From Fulvivirgaceae bacterium JP3-4 (GTDB lineage Bacteria > Bacteroidota > Bacteroidia > Cytophagales > Cyclobacteriaceae): a DNA stretch of 64,000 bases. The notes below the pieces were generated by a model. It saw only the letters and a program-made list of their open reading frames with translations. It had not been told where the DNA came from and searched no databases. Location: contig JARKND010000001.1 of assembly GCA_029309925.1 (NCBI GenBank), positions 1,178,001 through 1,242,000 of the forward strand. The letters run 5' to 3'. Shown here in pieces: positions 8,997 through 17,596 of the stretch (positions are counted from its first letter, which is position 1; the number at the start of each line of letters is the position of its first letter). A program made the translations under genes and the position numbers.

Positions 8997-9857
8997 TCAA
9001 GCTATCATTTTTTCGATCGGCACGACAAGAATTCCTTCAGCGCCAAAGCTTTTCAAAAGGTCTATTTTCTCCCAGAAGTCATTTTCGTCAACAACCGAGT
9101 GGAGTGAGCTCCAGCCTTCGCGTTTTAAAGGAATGATCGTTGGGCTTTTCATTCCGGGTATAACTGAGGTGATGTTTTCGATTGCTGTGTCGGGGCAATT
9201 CAGCAATATGTATTTGTTGTTTTTCGCTTTTTGAACGGCTTCAATGCGGAAGAGAAGTTTATTGAGAATGATGCGCTTTTCGCGATCGAGTTCCGGGCTT
9301 GCAATGATCACCGCTTCCGATTGTATCACCTGTTCAACTTCCTTCAGTCCATTGCTCATGAGTGTGCTTCCGGTACTCACGATATCACAGATGGCGTCAG
9401 CCAGCCCAATTCCCGGAGCGATTTCTACTGAACCGCTGATTTCGTGAATGCCGGCCTGAATTTTGTTTTTTGCAAGGAAATCGCGGACGATGTTGGGGTA
9501 AGACGTGGCGATATTTTTTCCATGGAGCCACTGGATGCCCGAGTAATTCTCAGCGCGGGGCACGGCAATGGAAAGTCTGCATTTTGCAAAGTCAAGGCGC
9601 TTTACCAGTTCATTTTTGCGTCTCTTTTCAATAAAGATGTTCTCCCCAACGATACCGATATCCGCTACTTTATCTTCAATGTACTGGGGGATGTCATCGT
9701 CACGAAGGAAGAGTACCTCAACCGGGAAGTTCCGCGCAAGCGTTTTCAGCTGGTCTTTGCCGTTGCTGATGGCCAGGCCGCTTTCCTTCAGCAGTTCGAG
9801 AGAGCCTTCCTGGAGGCGTCCTGACTTTTGAATCGCGATTCGAAGCGTTGTTTGCAT
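8997..9857 (-). CDS. hisG: ATP phosphoribosyltransferase, long form
   Basis: A 286-residue enzyme catalysing the first committed step, condensation of ATP with PRPP. The start LRIAIQKSGRLQEGSLELL is the HisG N-terminus; ADIGIVGENIF and the phosphate-binding ADAICDIVSTGSTLMSNGL follow. The extra C-terminal part (about residues 215-286, IPGMKSPTIIPL and FGAEGILVVPIEKMI) is the ACT-like regulatory domain of the long form, so feedback inhibition by histidine without a HisZ subunit is expected. It is the first structural gene of the operon, 24 bases after the attenuator-like hairpin. Confidence 0.98.
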   Translation of the reverse strand: MQTTLRIAIQKSGRLQEGSLELLKESGLAISNGKDQLKTLARNFPVEVLFLRDDDIPQYIEDKVADIGIVGENIFIEKRRKNELVKRLDFAKCRLSIAVPRAENYSGIQWLHGKNIATSYPNIVRDFLAKNKIQAGIHEISGSVEIAPGIGLADAICDIVSTGSTLMSNGLKEVEQVIQSEAVIIASPELDREKRIILNKLLFRIEAVQKAKNNKYILLNCPDTAIENITSVIPGMKSPTIIPLKREGWSSLHSVVDENDFWEKIDLLKSFGAEGILVVPIEKMIA

Positions 9858-9881
9858 AAGAGTTCAAAAACGGTTTAAATG

Positions 9882-9911
9882 AAAAAAGCCTGTCGTTTTG
9901 GTGACAGGCTT
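9882..9911 (-). terminator. his operon attenuator hairpin
   Basis: On the minus strand AAGCCTGTC (9911-9903) pairs perfectly with GACAGGCTT (9894-9886) across an 8-base loop, followed by a T-run (9887-9882). This is a good intrinsic terminator placed after the His-rich leader peptide and 24 bases before the hisG start, the usual layout of ribosome-mediated attenuation. A competing antiterminator stem was not identified by eye. Confidence 0.85.
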
Positions 9912-9936
9912 CGATGTTTTTAAGTCTATAAAAAAA

Positions 9937-10014
9937 TCAAAATAATACCTTGCCACACATCGTGTAGTGTACATGATGGTGGTGGTGGAGGCTTATGTTG
10001 ATTGTGCTTTGCAT
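9937..10014 (-). CDS. hisL: his operon leader peptide, histidine-rich
   Basis: A 25-residue open frame, MQSTINISLHHHHHVHYTMC followed by GKVLF and TGA, with five consecutive His codons plus a sixth after Val (codons at about 9967-9987). It lies just upstream of a strong intrinsic hairpin and the hisG gene. In enterobacteria the his leader uses seven consecutive His codons so that ribosome stalling under histidine starvation favours antitermination. The same design is inferred here. A longer upstream frame exists in phase, but the short ATG at 10012-10014 gives the typical leader size. A -7-like TATTTTGG (about 10033-10040, minus strand) could belong to its promoter, but the spacing is imperfect. 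Confidence 0.8.
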   Translation of the reverse strand: MQSTINISLHHHHHVHYTMCGKVLF

Positions 10015-10182
10015 TATTGTGGTGCTAAATACCAAAATAGTTGTGAAAAAATCAAAAACATCGCGAAAGAATGTTGAAAAACCTGAGTAAACGTTTGCAA
10101 AAGCATTAAAATCCAATAAAAACCCTGAACTAAATTCGGTGCAGCGGCCGGTCTCTGATGGGTTTGTGTGTCTAACAATCAT

Positions 10183-10190
10183 TAGTTTTG
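10183..10190 (+). promoter_or_regulatory. Bacteroidetes -7 box TAGTTTTG
   Basis: TAGTTTTG matches the TAnnTTTG consensus exactly and ends four bases before the ATG of the TPR lipoprotein gene. A TTTG at 10163-10166 is a possible -33 element at slightly short spacing. The expected start of transcription falls on or next to the ATG. Confidence 0.5.
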
Positions 10191-10194
10191 CACG

Positions 10195-11220
10195 ATGATC
10201 ACCCGACTTTTCTATTTTTTTCTCATAGCATTTGTTGCCTGCGCCTGCCTCGACTCCAAAGAGAATAAGGTGCAGCGTTTTCTGATCCAGGGGAATGACG
10301 CAGCGGCCCGCAAGAGTTTTCGGGAGGCTAAGCGTTATTATGGCGAGGCACTTAAGCTCGACTCATGTTTCGTAGACGCCTGGAATAACCTTGGGACAGT
10401 ATATTATAGAGAAAAGCATTTTGCCGAGGCGCTAGATGCCTACACGAATGCATTGCAGTGTAATCCGAGAATGCCTGACGCACTGGTAAACCGATCTAAT
10501 ACTTTCTATGAGTTGAACAAACCGAAGGAAGCTCTTGATGATATTAATGCATTTGCCGCCCTCGCACCTGATACCTTTATCGTTCATCTTTCACGCGGAC
10601 TTATCTATACACGCATGCAACGGTATGATGACGCGATAGGATCTTTTAGTGAGGTACTCGATCAAAATCCGAAGCACGTGGAGACACTCGTAAATCTTGC
10701 CACTGTTTATTATTACAGGAAAAGCTACGATTCGGCAAGGTTCTACCTCGACCGGGCGATTGCTATCGATGACACGGAGGCAAATGCCTTCAATGCTTAC
10801 GCACTTCTTGAGTTGGATCTGGGCAACACCGATGAAGCCCTGAGGCGCGTGAATCAGGCGTTGACACTTCGAAAGAATGATCCGTATTTTTTGAACAATC
10901 GCGGTTTCATTCTGATTGCTGCTAATAGCCTCGATAAAGCTTTGGAAGACATTGACAATAGTATCAGTGTCGATCCGTACAATGCCTGGGCTTATCGGAA
11001 TAAAGGTGTTTACTTTTTGCGGAAAGGTCAGCCGGAAGATGCGCTGCGACTTCTGACAAGGGCCGAACAAATGGATACAACAGTTTCGAAACTCTTTTAT
11101 TATATGGCAGAGGCCAATTTTCTTAAGGGCGATCGCAATATTGGATGTCATTACCTGACTAAATCACGCAACCGCGGTGAAATCAAAGCAGACGAACTCA
11201 GGTTAAAATGTAAAGAGTAA
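10195..11220 (+). CDS. TPR-repeat lipoprotein
   Basis: A 341-residue protein with an N-terminal lipoprotein signal (hydrophobic stretch at 5-17, candidate lipobox Cys at about 16-18 in FVACAC). After the signal come about eight tetratricopeptide repeats, seen as repeats of the A-LDP/DA-NNLG-Y type: for example VDAWNNLGTVYYREKHFAEA, PDALVNRSNTFYELNKPKEA, ANAFNAYALLELDLGNTDEA and YNAWAYRNKGVYFLRKGQPE. TPR proteins act as protein-binding scaffolds; no partner is evident. It is divergent from the his operon and shares the upstream region with hisL. No enzymatic domain is seen. A hairpin with a T-run follows. Confidence 0.85.
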   Translation: MITRLFYFFLIAFVACACLDSKENKVQRFLIQGNDAAARKSFREAKRYYGEALKLDSCFVDAWNNLGTVYYREKHFAEALDAYTNALQCNPRMPDALVNRSNTFYELNKPKEALDDINAFAALAPDTFIVHLSRGLIYTRMQRYDDAIGSFSEVLDQNPKHVETLVNLATVYYYRKSYDSARFYLDRAIAIDDTEANAFNAYALLELDLGNTDEALRRVNQALTLRKNDPYFLNNRGFILIAANSLDKALEDIDNSISVDPYNAWAYRNKGVYFLRKGQPEDALRLLTRAEQMDTTVSKLFYYMAEANFLKGDRNIGCHYLTKSRNRGEIKADELRLKCKE

Positions 11221-11243
11221 GCGTTGAAACACGATTAATAATC

Positions 11244-11262
11244 CCGTCATCTGGCGGTTTTT
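11244..11262 (+). terminator. Short intrinsic terminator after the TPR gene
   Basis: CCGTC (11244-11248) pairs with GGCGG (11253-11257, one G-T pair) around an ATCT loop and is followed by five T. The stem is short, so this is a modest candidate. Confidence 0.45.
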
Positions 11263-11437
11263 CCTTTTCCTTACCCAGGTTTTCAATCGCCAGAATACAT
11301 TAGCCGCTGATGAGTGGATGGTGGAATTAATTCCCCGCTAAATCACTGTTAAGTGATTCCAACTTTTATTTAGTATTGCCCGTCTAATGGACATCACTCG
11401 CTAGCTAACAGAGTATGTTTTTTAAACTTTAAATTGA

Positions 11438-11530
11438 ATGGAAACAATTTATTTCTTTTGCTTCTTGCTCTTCGTTGTTGGCTACCTCTGGTACGGACTA
11501 CTTTCTTACTTTAGAAGGAAAGCTGAATAG
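11438..11530 (+). CDS. Membrane micro-protein of 30 residues
   Basis: ATG at 11438 opens METIYFFCFLLFVVGYLWYG, continuing LLSYFRRKAE, then TAG. It has one hydrophobic helix (about residues 4-24) with aromatic residues and a short basic tail (RRK), the pattern of single-pass small membrane proteins with a cytoplasmic C-terminus under the positive-inside rule. It is isolated between the TPR gene and the convergent NTF2-like gene and is directly followed by a strong bidirectional terminator, which supports a real short transcript. Function is unknown; relatives, if any, would be missed by ordinary gene callers. Confidence 0.55.
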   Translation: METIYFFCFLLFVVGYLWYGLLSYFRRKAE

Positions 11531-11539
11531 ACAGAACAA

Positions 11540-11568
11540 AAAAAGAGATCCGCATCGGATCTCTTTTT
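11540..11568. terminator. Bidirectional intrinsic terminator
   Basis: AAAAAGAGATCCG pairs with CGGATCTCTTTTT around a very short loop, giving A-runs on one side and T-runs on the other in both directions. It serves the micro-protein gene on plus and the NTF2-like gene ending at 11588 on minus. Confidence 0.85.
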
Positions 11569-11587
11569 GTTTCAGAGCGTTTGCTGC

Positions 11588-12040
11588 TTATGATTTTGTT
11601 TGCGGAGGTAACGGGCCCTGCCAAAGAATGTTTACGATCATCCACTTGCCATCGAATTTTGCAAGTTGAAAATAGTCGGTGCCCCAGTACGCTGTCAGTT
11701 TAGCACTCGCAGTTTGGTCCTGCACATCGAAGATCTCAATCTTCTTCACCGCATCTTTCGCAAGCCAGCCTTTTGCATTCCACTTTGCTGCCAGGTCAAC
11801 GAGTTGCTGGAATGTCATCACACCTTCGTACGCGTACTCGGTTTTGTCTTTGCCTTTCCAAAAACCTTTCTTCATCAGTTCGGGGTGAACGGATTTTTTA
11901 ATTCGCTCCGGTTGCACCAGATAGAGTGCATCGACATAATCTTCCACCGCTGCGTAAACAAGTTCCTTGTCGGATGTTTGTGCGTTCGCTGTAACAACCG
12001 TCAGGATGAACAGCGCGCAGAAGTTTAATAGAGTTTTCAT
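11588..12040 (-). CDS. Secreted NTF2-like protein (lumazine-binding-like family)
   Basis: A 150-residue protein with a Sec signal (MKTLLNFCALFILTVVTANA, then QT) followed by a single cone-shaped NTF2-like domain, seen in VYAAVEDYVDALYLVQPERI, KKSVHPELMKKGFW, the WNAKGW segment and the closing strands AYWGTDYFQLAKFDGKWMIV and NILWQ. It resembles the putative lumazine-binding/NTF2-like proteins found widely in Bacteroidetes, whose role is not established. The ATG at 12040 is chosen because it begins the signal peptide; a longer frame from 12088 would overlap the upstream gene. It is the last gene of a probable unit with two permeases and a DUF6265 gene. Confidence 0.75.
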   Translation of the reverse strand: MKTLLNFCALFILTVVTANAQTSDKELVYAAVEDYVDALYLVQPERIKKSVHPELMKKGFWKGKDKTEYAYEGVMTFQQLVDLAAKWNAKGWLAKDAVKKIEIFDVQDQTASAKLTAYWGTDYFQLAKFDGKWMIVNILWQGPLPPQTKS

Positions 12041-12050
12041 AGGTTCCGGG

Positions 12051-12551
12051 TTATGATTTTTCCTTTGTCTTAATCCACCGGTCGACAACTTTGTTGAGTG
12101 CCGGGAGCGGTTCTATATCGTACTCAATCTTTTGGTCGTTGTTTTTCAGAAGGCAATACCAATGACCGTTCTCCATTCTTCGCCACAGGATTGTATCAGG
12201 AAAGCGAATCTGAGGATTTACAAAAGTCATCTCTGAAGCGGTTAAAGTGTTAAGGTTCCAGGAATGTTGTTCGTCACCAAAGACTGCTTTCCCTTCTTTG
12301 ATGACAATCTTGCCAATCTCCGACACCGTTGTGTCTGCACCGCTGATCTTTACGCCATACTGACGGAGTTCATTTGATCCTGCTTTTCGCCATGCTTCGT
12401 AAAATGGAGCGCCACCCGCCATACCTTTCCAGCTGCCCACAAGCCATTGCATTTTTTCCATCGAAGGTTTTGTCTGCCCCGCGGAGGAAAATGATGCCAT
12501 CATGCAGACGCAAATCAATTTCAAAATAAAACTTAGCTGCATTTTATTCAT
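12051..12551 (-). CDS. Secreted DUF6265-type protein
   Basis: A 166-residue protein with a signal peptide (about residues 1-25, ending SSAGQT). The body has MQWLVGSWKGM, FYEAWRKAGSNELRQYG, a stretch of beta strands (KIVIKEGKAVF, EMTFVNP) and HWYCLLKN. This calycin-like barrel pattern with a WLVGSW start is known as DUF6265; function is unknown and lipid or small-ligand binding is only a guess from the fold. The start overlaps the stop of the preceding permease gene by 8 bases (ATGAATAA), suggesting coupled translation. The NTF2-like gene follows 10 bases later. Confidence 0.7.
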   Translation of the reverse strand: MNKMQLSFILKLICVCMMASFSSAGQTKPSMEKMQWLVGSWKGMAGGAPFYEAWRKAGSNELRQYGVKISGADTTVSEIGKIVIKEGKAVFGDEQHSWNLNTLTASEMTFVNPQIRFPDTILWRRMENGHWYCLLKNNDQKIEYDIEPLPALNKVVDRWIKTKEKS

Positions 12552-14994
12552 TGCGTAACGCGTTTACCGGATTTGACATTGCAGCACGGATAGATCGGGC
12601 GCTGATCGTGACAAAAGCGATCAAAGCCGCGATCAGCGCGGCCGTGGCGAAAATGCTGACACTCATCGGAATGTGATACGCGAAGTCTTCGAGCCAGCGC
12701 TGCATCATGTAGTAGCTTAGCGGAATTCCAAGGGCTGCGGCTGCCAATACAAGAAGCAGAAACTCTTTTGAGATGAGTCCTACGATGCTTTGAACAGAAG
12801 CACCCAACACCTTGCGCACCCCGATTTCCTTCATGCGGCTTTCAATCGAGTAGGAGACAAGTGCAAACAATCCAAGGCACGCAATGAGCACGATAATCGC
12901 TGAAAAAGTGACGAACACTTTTCCGCGTTTCTCATCGGCTTCGTAGAAACGCTCAAAGCTTTTGTCAAGGAACGTATATTCCAGCGGGCTGTTGGCATCA
13001 ATGTTTGTGTTCACGGCCTTCAACTTCGCCAGGGTCTGATCCCAGTTATTTGTGTTTACGCGTAACGTATAATAGTCGATTCGTTGAATCGGTGTATTCG
13101 CTGCACCGAAAATCAATGGCATCATCTCCTTTCGGAAAGATTCGAAATAGAAATCTTCAACTACCCCGATCACTTCCACACGAAAAACGCTTTCGAGGTT
13201 CTCAATGCTTCCGCCCCAGCGTACCGTTGGGATTTCGATGATCTGGCCGACAGGGTTAGAGAGACCGAGCTGTTTCACGGCAAGTTTTGTCAGCAATACC
13301 TTTGTCGAATCGCTTCTGCTGTCGGCAAAGTTTCGCCCTTCCAGCAACCTGATCTTGTATGTATCAAGAAAATCCTGATCGATGCCAACGAATATTGTTT
13401 CTACTGATGCGGGCGACCCGGCCTGGTTGATGGTTGTAATCGGGAAACTTTTCCATTCGCCAGGTACACGTGTTGAGGTGGAAATTTGCTGCACCTCTGC
13501 AACCTTTGCAAACTCTGCCTTCACGTTCTCGAAGTTTCGCCTGAGCCGCGCACTGTTAATATCAATTACGAGTAAGTTATCCACCGAAATGCCAAGGTCC
13601 TTATTGCGCAGGTACTGCAGCTGCTTATATATAATGAGTGTTGATGCGATCATTACGATGGAGATAGCAAATTGTGCGACAACGAGTATTTTTCTGACAG
13701 GGAGGCTTCGGCTTCCGAGGCGAACATCTTTCTTGAGGGCTTGTGATGGTACAACCCGTGTGATGATGAAGGCCGGATAGAGCGATGAAACGATCCCTGC
13801 GAATATCACAACACCGATCACCAGCAGAATTCCCTCAAGTGAGAGATTTTGTAATGCGAGGTCCTTGCCCAGGAAGGTGTTAATAAAGGGAAGCGTTATC
13901 TGCAATATGCTGATGGCGAGCAGCAGCGACACCGTTGACAATACAAGTGCTTCACCGGAGAATTGTCCGATGAGCTGGCTCTTCAGGGCGCCCAATGTCT
14001 TCCTCGTCCCGATTTCTTTCGTGCGTTTGTACGCAGCTGCCGTTGAGAGGTTCATATAATTGAGACAGGCGATAAGCAGGATAAGGATTGCCACAGCGCC
14101 AAACATGTACAGGTAGAATGGCTTGATGCTTCCTGCATTTACTTCGTTACCCTGAATGTTTTCAGAATACAGGTGGATGTCCTTCAGCTGTTGAAGGGTG
14201 AATTCACTTTTGAATTCCTTTTCGCCAGAATAATTTTTCCGAACCAGCTCAGTAAGTTTGCCTGCAACGTTTTCATGATTTACACCCGGCTTCGTTTTGA
14301 TGTAGGTAATAAACGTGTTGGACTGCCAGTCAGAGTTCATGAAGTTTGTATACCATGGGAAGATTGTTGGCCATGATGCTTCAGAAAATATGATATCAGC
14401 CTGCAGGTGTGAATTCTTGGGCGAATTCTTCATAATCCCCGTCACCACGAATTCGACAGGTTGCTCATTGCGCTCCAGCGAAGACCACAGGCGTTTTCCC
14501 ATCGGGTTTTCTTTTCCGAAATATTTTTCAGCATAGCGCTCGGAAATTACAATTGCATCCGGGCTCTTTAGCGCAGTTGCCGGATCACCTTCGATCAAAG
14601 GGAAGTCGAAGAATGTGAAGAAATTTTCATCGGTGGTCAACGTCACTTCGTAGCCGCGATTGATGGGATCGTTTCCCATGGTGATTCTGCCGAGGGCAGA
14701 CAGTCGAACAGCATCTTCAACTTCCGGAATTTGTTTCAACGACTCCGATCCAATCTTTGCTGCAATTGGTGCTACTTTTCTTTCCGATCCGTCTTCAAGC
14801 TGTTCCAGCTGAATGATTCTGCTTATTCGGTCTGCATCACGGTGAAAAAGATCGAAGCTCAGCTCATCGTGAATATACAGTGTGATGAGGATGAAGCAGA
14901 GGAATCCAAGGGTAAGCCCGAAGATATTGATCGCTGAAAAGGTGCGGTTCTTGAGCAGGTAACGGAATGCGATCTTGATGTAATTGACAAACAT
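12544..14994 (-). CDS. FtsX/MacB-type ABC permease, paralog A
   Basis: 816 residues. TM1 is at about 21-41, followed by a MacB-like periplasmic domain (about 50-285), an FtsX domain with three helices (about 295-412), TM5 (about 435-455), a second periplasmic domain, and a second FtsX domain with three helices (about 695-805). Each FtsX domain carries the cytoplasmic coupling motif: KEIGTRKTLGA and KEIGVRKVLGA. The protein ends NPVNALRNE, a tail shared by all nine paralogs. Such proteins normally work with a MacB-like ATPase as type VII (mechanotransmission) transporters; no such ATPase is in the window. It lies 9 bases after paralog B and overlaps the DUF6265 gene. Substrate is unknown. Confidence 0.9.
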   Translation of the reverse strand: MFVNYIKIAFRYLLKNRTFSAINIFGLTLGFLCFILITLYIHDELSFDLFHRDADRISRIIQLEQLEDGSERKVAPIAAKIGSESLKQIPEVEDAVRLSALGRITMGNDPINRGYEVTLTTDENFFTFFDFPLIEGDPATALKSPDAIVISERYAEKYFGKENPMGKRLWSSLERNEQPVEFVVTGIMKNSPKNSHLQADIIFSEASWPTIFPWYTNFMNSDWQSNTFITYIKTKPGVNHENVAGKLTELVRKNYSGEKEFKSEFTLQQLKDIHLYSENIQGNEVNAGSIKPFYLYMFGAVAILILLIACLNYMNLSTAAAYKRTKEIGTRKTLGALKSQLIGQFSGEALVLSTVSLLLAISILQITLPFINTFLGKDLALQNLSLEGILLVIGVVIFAGIVSSLYPAFIITRVVPSQALKKDVRLGSRSLPVRKILVVAQFAISIVMIASTLIIYKQLQYLRNKDLGISVDNLLVIDINSARLRRNFENVKAEFAKVAEVQQISTSTRVPGEWKSFPITTINQAGSPASVETIFVGIDQDFLDTYKIRLLEGRNFADSRSDSTKVLLTKLAVKQLGLSNPVGQIIEIPTVRWGGSIENLESVFRVEVIGVVEDFYFESFRKEMMPLIFGAANTPIQRIDYYTLRVNTNNWDQTLAKLKAVNTNIDANSPLEYTFLDKSFERFYEADEKRGKVFVTFSAIIVLIACLGLFALVSYSIESRMKEIGVRKVLGASVQSIVGLISKEFLLLVLAAAALGIPLSYYMMQRWLEDFAYHIPMSVSIFATAALIAALIAFVTISARSIRAAMSNPVNALRNE

Positions 14995-15003
14995 AGTGTT
15001 GGG

Positions 15004-17412
15004 TTATTCGTTTCGTAAAACATTTGCGGGATTACTTGTGGCTGCCCGCAACGATTGAAAGAGGACTGTCAGAACTGTTATGCTCACGACAATAAGTGCT
15101 GCTTTGATAAAAATTAACGGATCAATCTGGATGCGATACACAAATCCTTCCAGCCACTGTTGCGACAGGTAGTAGCTCACCGGAATGATTGCGATGAACG
15201 CGACCGTAACAAGAATGAAGTATTGTTTTGTAAGAAGCACGAGGAGGGAAGAGGTGCCGGCTCCGAATATCTTGCGGATACTGATCTCTTTCGCACGCTG
15301 GTTCACGCTGTACTCCACGAGCCCGAACAATCCCATGCAGGCAATCAGAATCGCCAGGAACGTAAACGAGGTAAGAAGAGTCGAAAGTTTTTCTTCGTTC
15401 TTGTACATCTTGTCAAAATTCTCGTCAATGAAGTTGTAATTGAACGGCCACTCGCTGTCGGCTTTCTTCCAGGTTGATTCAAGATGTGCGATTGTTTCTT
15501 GCATGCCCTCCGGTTTTATCCGTAGTGTGAGTGTAAAGAAGTATTGAGGCGCAATGTGCATGACAAGCGGTGAAATTTTATCTCTGAAATTGCGGATGTG
15601 AAAATCTTTAACAACGCCTACGACTTCTCCGTGTTTCAGCGAGTCGGTGCCCCAGATCTGCCAGTCTACTTTCTTGCCGAGTGCTTCTTCCGGTGTTCCG
15701 TAGCCGAAAGTCTTCACTGCTTCTTCATTGAGAATAAATGCATTGGCGGGATCGGAAGGAGAATTTTTGTCAAACATTCTTCCTGCGATCATTTTCATTC
15801 CAAACGTTGAAATGTAGTCTTCGTCAGCAATGATCATACTGGCGCCCCAGTTCTTTCCGGTAGCGGGATCAGTGATTCCATCACCCGCTACGATGTCACC
15901 GGGAAGTCCATAGCTCAATGTGGCGCCAAGGATATTCGGATGATTGCCGTACTCGTGTTTGAGCGCCTGAATGTTCTGACGTTGCGCACTGCTCAGCCTC
16001 ACAACAAGCAGTTGCTCTTTTTCAAAGCCAAGATCTTTGTTTCTGAGGTAATCGTTCTGCGACAGCACGATCATTGCGCTGATGATGAGAAAGAACGAGA
16101 ACGCAAACTGAACCACAACAAGTCCTTTGCGGAACAGTTCTACATTGCTTGAACCACCAGTGCCGCCCTTATGTGAGAGGATCATTGCCGGGCGGAATTT
16201 TGAAAGGTGAAAAGCCGGATAGCTGCCCGCAACGAATCCCAATACCACGGCACCGAGCGCCAACGCCACAAGTGTAAGTGGAGTAAATGGATCATGAATA
16301 GATTTCTCTGCAAAGGCGTTAAGGAACGGCAGCGCTGCCGCTGTAACCGTTACGGCAATGAACAACGCAATGCAGGTGATCACTACAGATTCCATCACAA
16401 ACTGAATAACAAGTTGCGACTTCATTGCACCCACAACTTTTCTCACCCCGACCTCTTTCATCCGCCTGATCGACCTCGCTGTTGAGAGATTGATAAAATT
16501 CAAACATGCAATGATCAGGATGAGTGTTGCAGTGATTGTAAGAATATACACACTCTGGCCACTGCCCGCCACAGCGACATCCCATTGGAAGTCCGCAGAG
16601 TTAAGGTGAATGTCCCGGATGTTTTGGAGATGAGGTTCGTGCACGAATCCCTGCGGTTTTGTTTGGGGATCCGAGTATTTGTCAATGAGTTCGTTGACCT
16701 TGGCTTCAAATGCTTTTGCATCGGTACCCGGCTTCAGCTTCACATAAGTGATATATTGCTGATTGACCCAATTCTCAAACCTGACGGGTGCCCAGTTTTG
16801 CGTCAGGCTTGGGAAAGACAGCAGGTAGTTCATCCTGAGGTGGGACGTGGCCGGGAGATCTGCCACGACACCTGAAACTGTATAATCACTCTTCGATACT
16901 TTGATCGCCTGGCCGAGTGCGGACTCTTCACCAAAGTATTTTTTTGCTGTTGTCTTACTTAATACGATCTGATTTGGTTTGTCGAATGCAGTCGCGGGAT
17001 TTCCTTCAACAAAATTTAGGGAAAGCATTTCAGTTATTTCAGTTTCGGCAAAGAGACCATGCGATTCCTGCAATTGCTTTCCATTTACCTCGAATAAATT
17101 GTCTCCGAAGGTGCTCATGATGCGCAGGGTGCTCTCAACTTCCGGCAGATCCTTCTGGATGTACGTTGCCAGCGGATAGGGAAGCACCGCTAGTTTTCTG
17201 GCTTCGCCACTTTCACCAATCGGGGAATTGTAGAATCTGAATTTTCTGTCAGCATCAGTGATGTGCTTGTCGTACTTCAACTCATCCATCACAAACAACG
17301 CGATGGTAAAGACGCTTGTCAGGCTGATGGACATTCCCAGGATGTTGATGAAAGAGAAGAGCCGGTTTTTCATCAGGTTCCGGAAGGCGATCTTGAAGTA
17401 ATTTGTGAGCAT
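15004..17412 (-). CDS. FtsX/MacB-type ABC permease, paralog B
   Basis: 802 residues with the same two-half architecture as paralog A: N-terminal MLTNYFKIAFRNLMKN, TM1 at about 21-43, two periplasmic MacB-like domains and two three-helix FtsX domains. Coupling motifs are KEVGVRKVVGA and KEISIRKIFGA. C-terminus NPANVLRNE. It heads the unit B-A-DUF6265-NTF2. Upstream (17438-17454) is a candidate sigma-54-type promoter also found before paralogs F and I; a TAnnTTTG-like TACATTTG (17460-17453, minus strand) overlaps its distal end. Function within the envelope is not inferable beyond transport or mechanotransmission. Confidence 0.9.
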   Translation of the reverse strand: MLTNYFKIAFRNLMKNRLFSFINILGMSISLTSVFTIALFVMDELKYDKHITDADRKFRFYNSPIGESGEARKLAVLPYPLATYIQKDLPEVESTLRIMSTFGDNLFEVNGKQLQESHGLFAETEITEMLSLNFVEGNPATAFDKPNQIVLSKTTAKKYFGEESALGQAIKVSKSDYTVSGVVADLPATSHLRMNYLLSFPSLTQNWAPVRFENWVNQQYITYVKLKPGTDAKAFEAKVNELIDKYSDPQTKPQGFVHEPHLQNIRDIHLNSADFQWDVAVAGSGQSVYILTITATLILIIACLNFINLSTARSIRRMKEVGVRKVVGAMKSQLVIQFVMESVVITCIALFIAVTVTAAALPFLNAFAEKSIHDPFTPLTLVALALGAVVLGFVAGSYPAFHLSKFRPAMILSHKGGTGGSSNVELFRKGLVVVQFAFSFFLIISAMIVLSQNDYLRNKDLGFEKEQLLVVRLSSAQRQNIQALKHEYGNHPNILGATLSYGLPGDIVAGDGITDPATGKNWGASMIIADEDYISTFGMKMIAGRMFDKNSPSDPANAFILNEEAVKTFGYGTPEEALGKKVDWQIWGTDSLKHGEVVGVVKDFHIRNFRDKISPLVMHIAPQYFFTLTLRIKPEGMQETIAHLESTWKKADSEWPFNYNFIDENFDKMYKNEEKLSTLLTSFTFLAILIACMGLFGLVEYSVNQRAKEISIRKIFGAGTSSLLVLLTKQYFILVTVAFIAIIPVSYYLSQQWLEGFVYRIQIDPLIFIKAALIVVSITVLTVLFQSLRAATSNPANVLRNE

Positions 17413-17437
17413 AGAATCGGTTTAAGCAATGGGTCGA

Positions 17438-17454
17438 TTCCAATTATTAGTCCA
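17438..17454 (-). promoter_or_regulatory. Candidate -24/-12 (sigma-54-like) promoter of permease B unit
   Basis: Minus-strand TGGACTAATAATTGGAA has GG and GG dinucleotides separated by exactly 10 bases. It is near-identical at its 3' half to elements before paralogs F and I. The -12 part reads TTGG rather than the classical TTGC. A start about 16 bases before the ATG at 17412 is predicted. Confidence 0.45.
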
Positions 17455-17596
17455 AATGTAAAAATGGCTTTTCTGCTATGAAAACATAGATTCACTCTTA
17501 TTAACCTGTGCGGCAGTGAGCGCTTTCGTTCGGTGGCGGGCAGTTTAAATAATCACGAGGGGCACAGATTTTTTTGCATGGGTGGAAAGCACGCTT

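Noticed and set aside
10020-10060. A his operon promoter at TATTTTGG with upstream TTTG
   Set aside because: The -7 box is one base short of TAnnTTTG and the distance to the TTTG is only about 12 bases; left as unproven.
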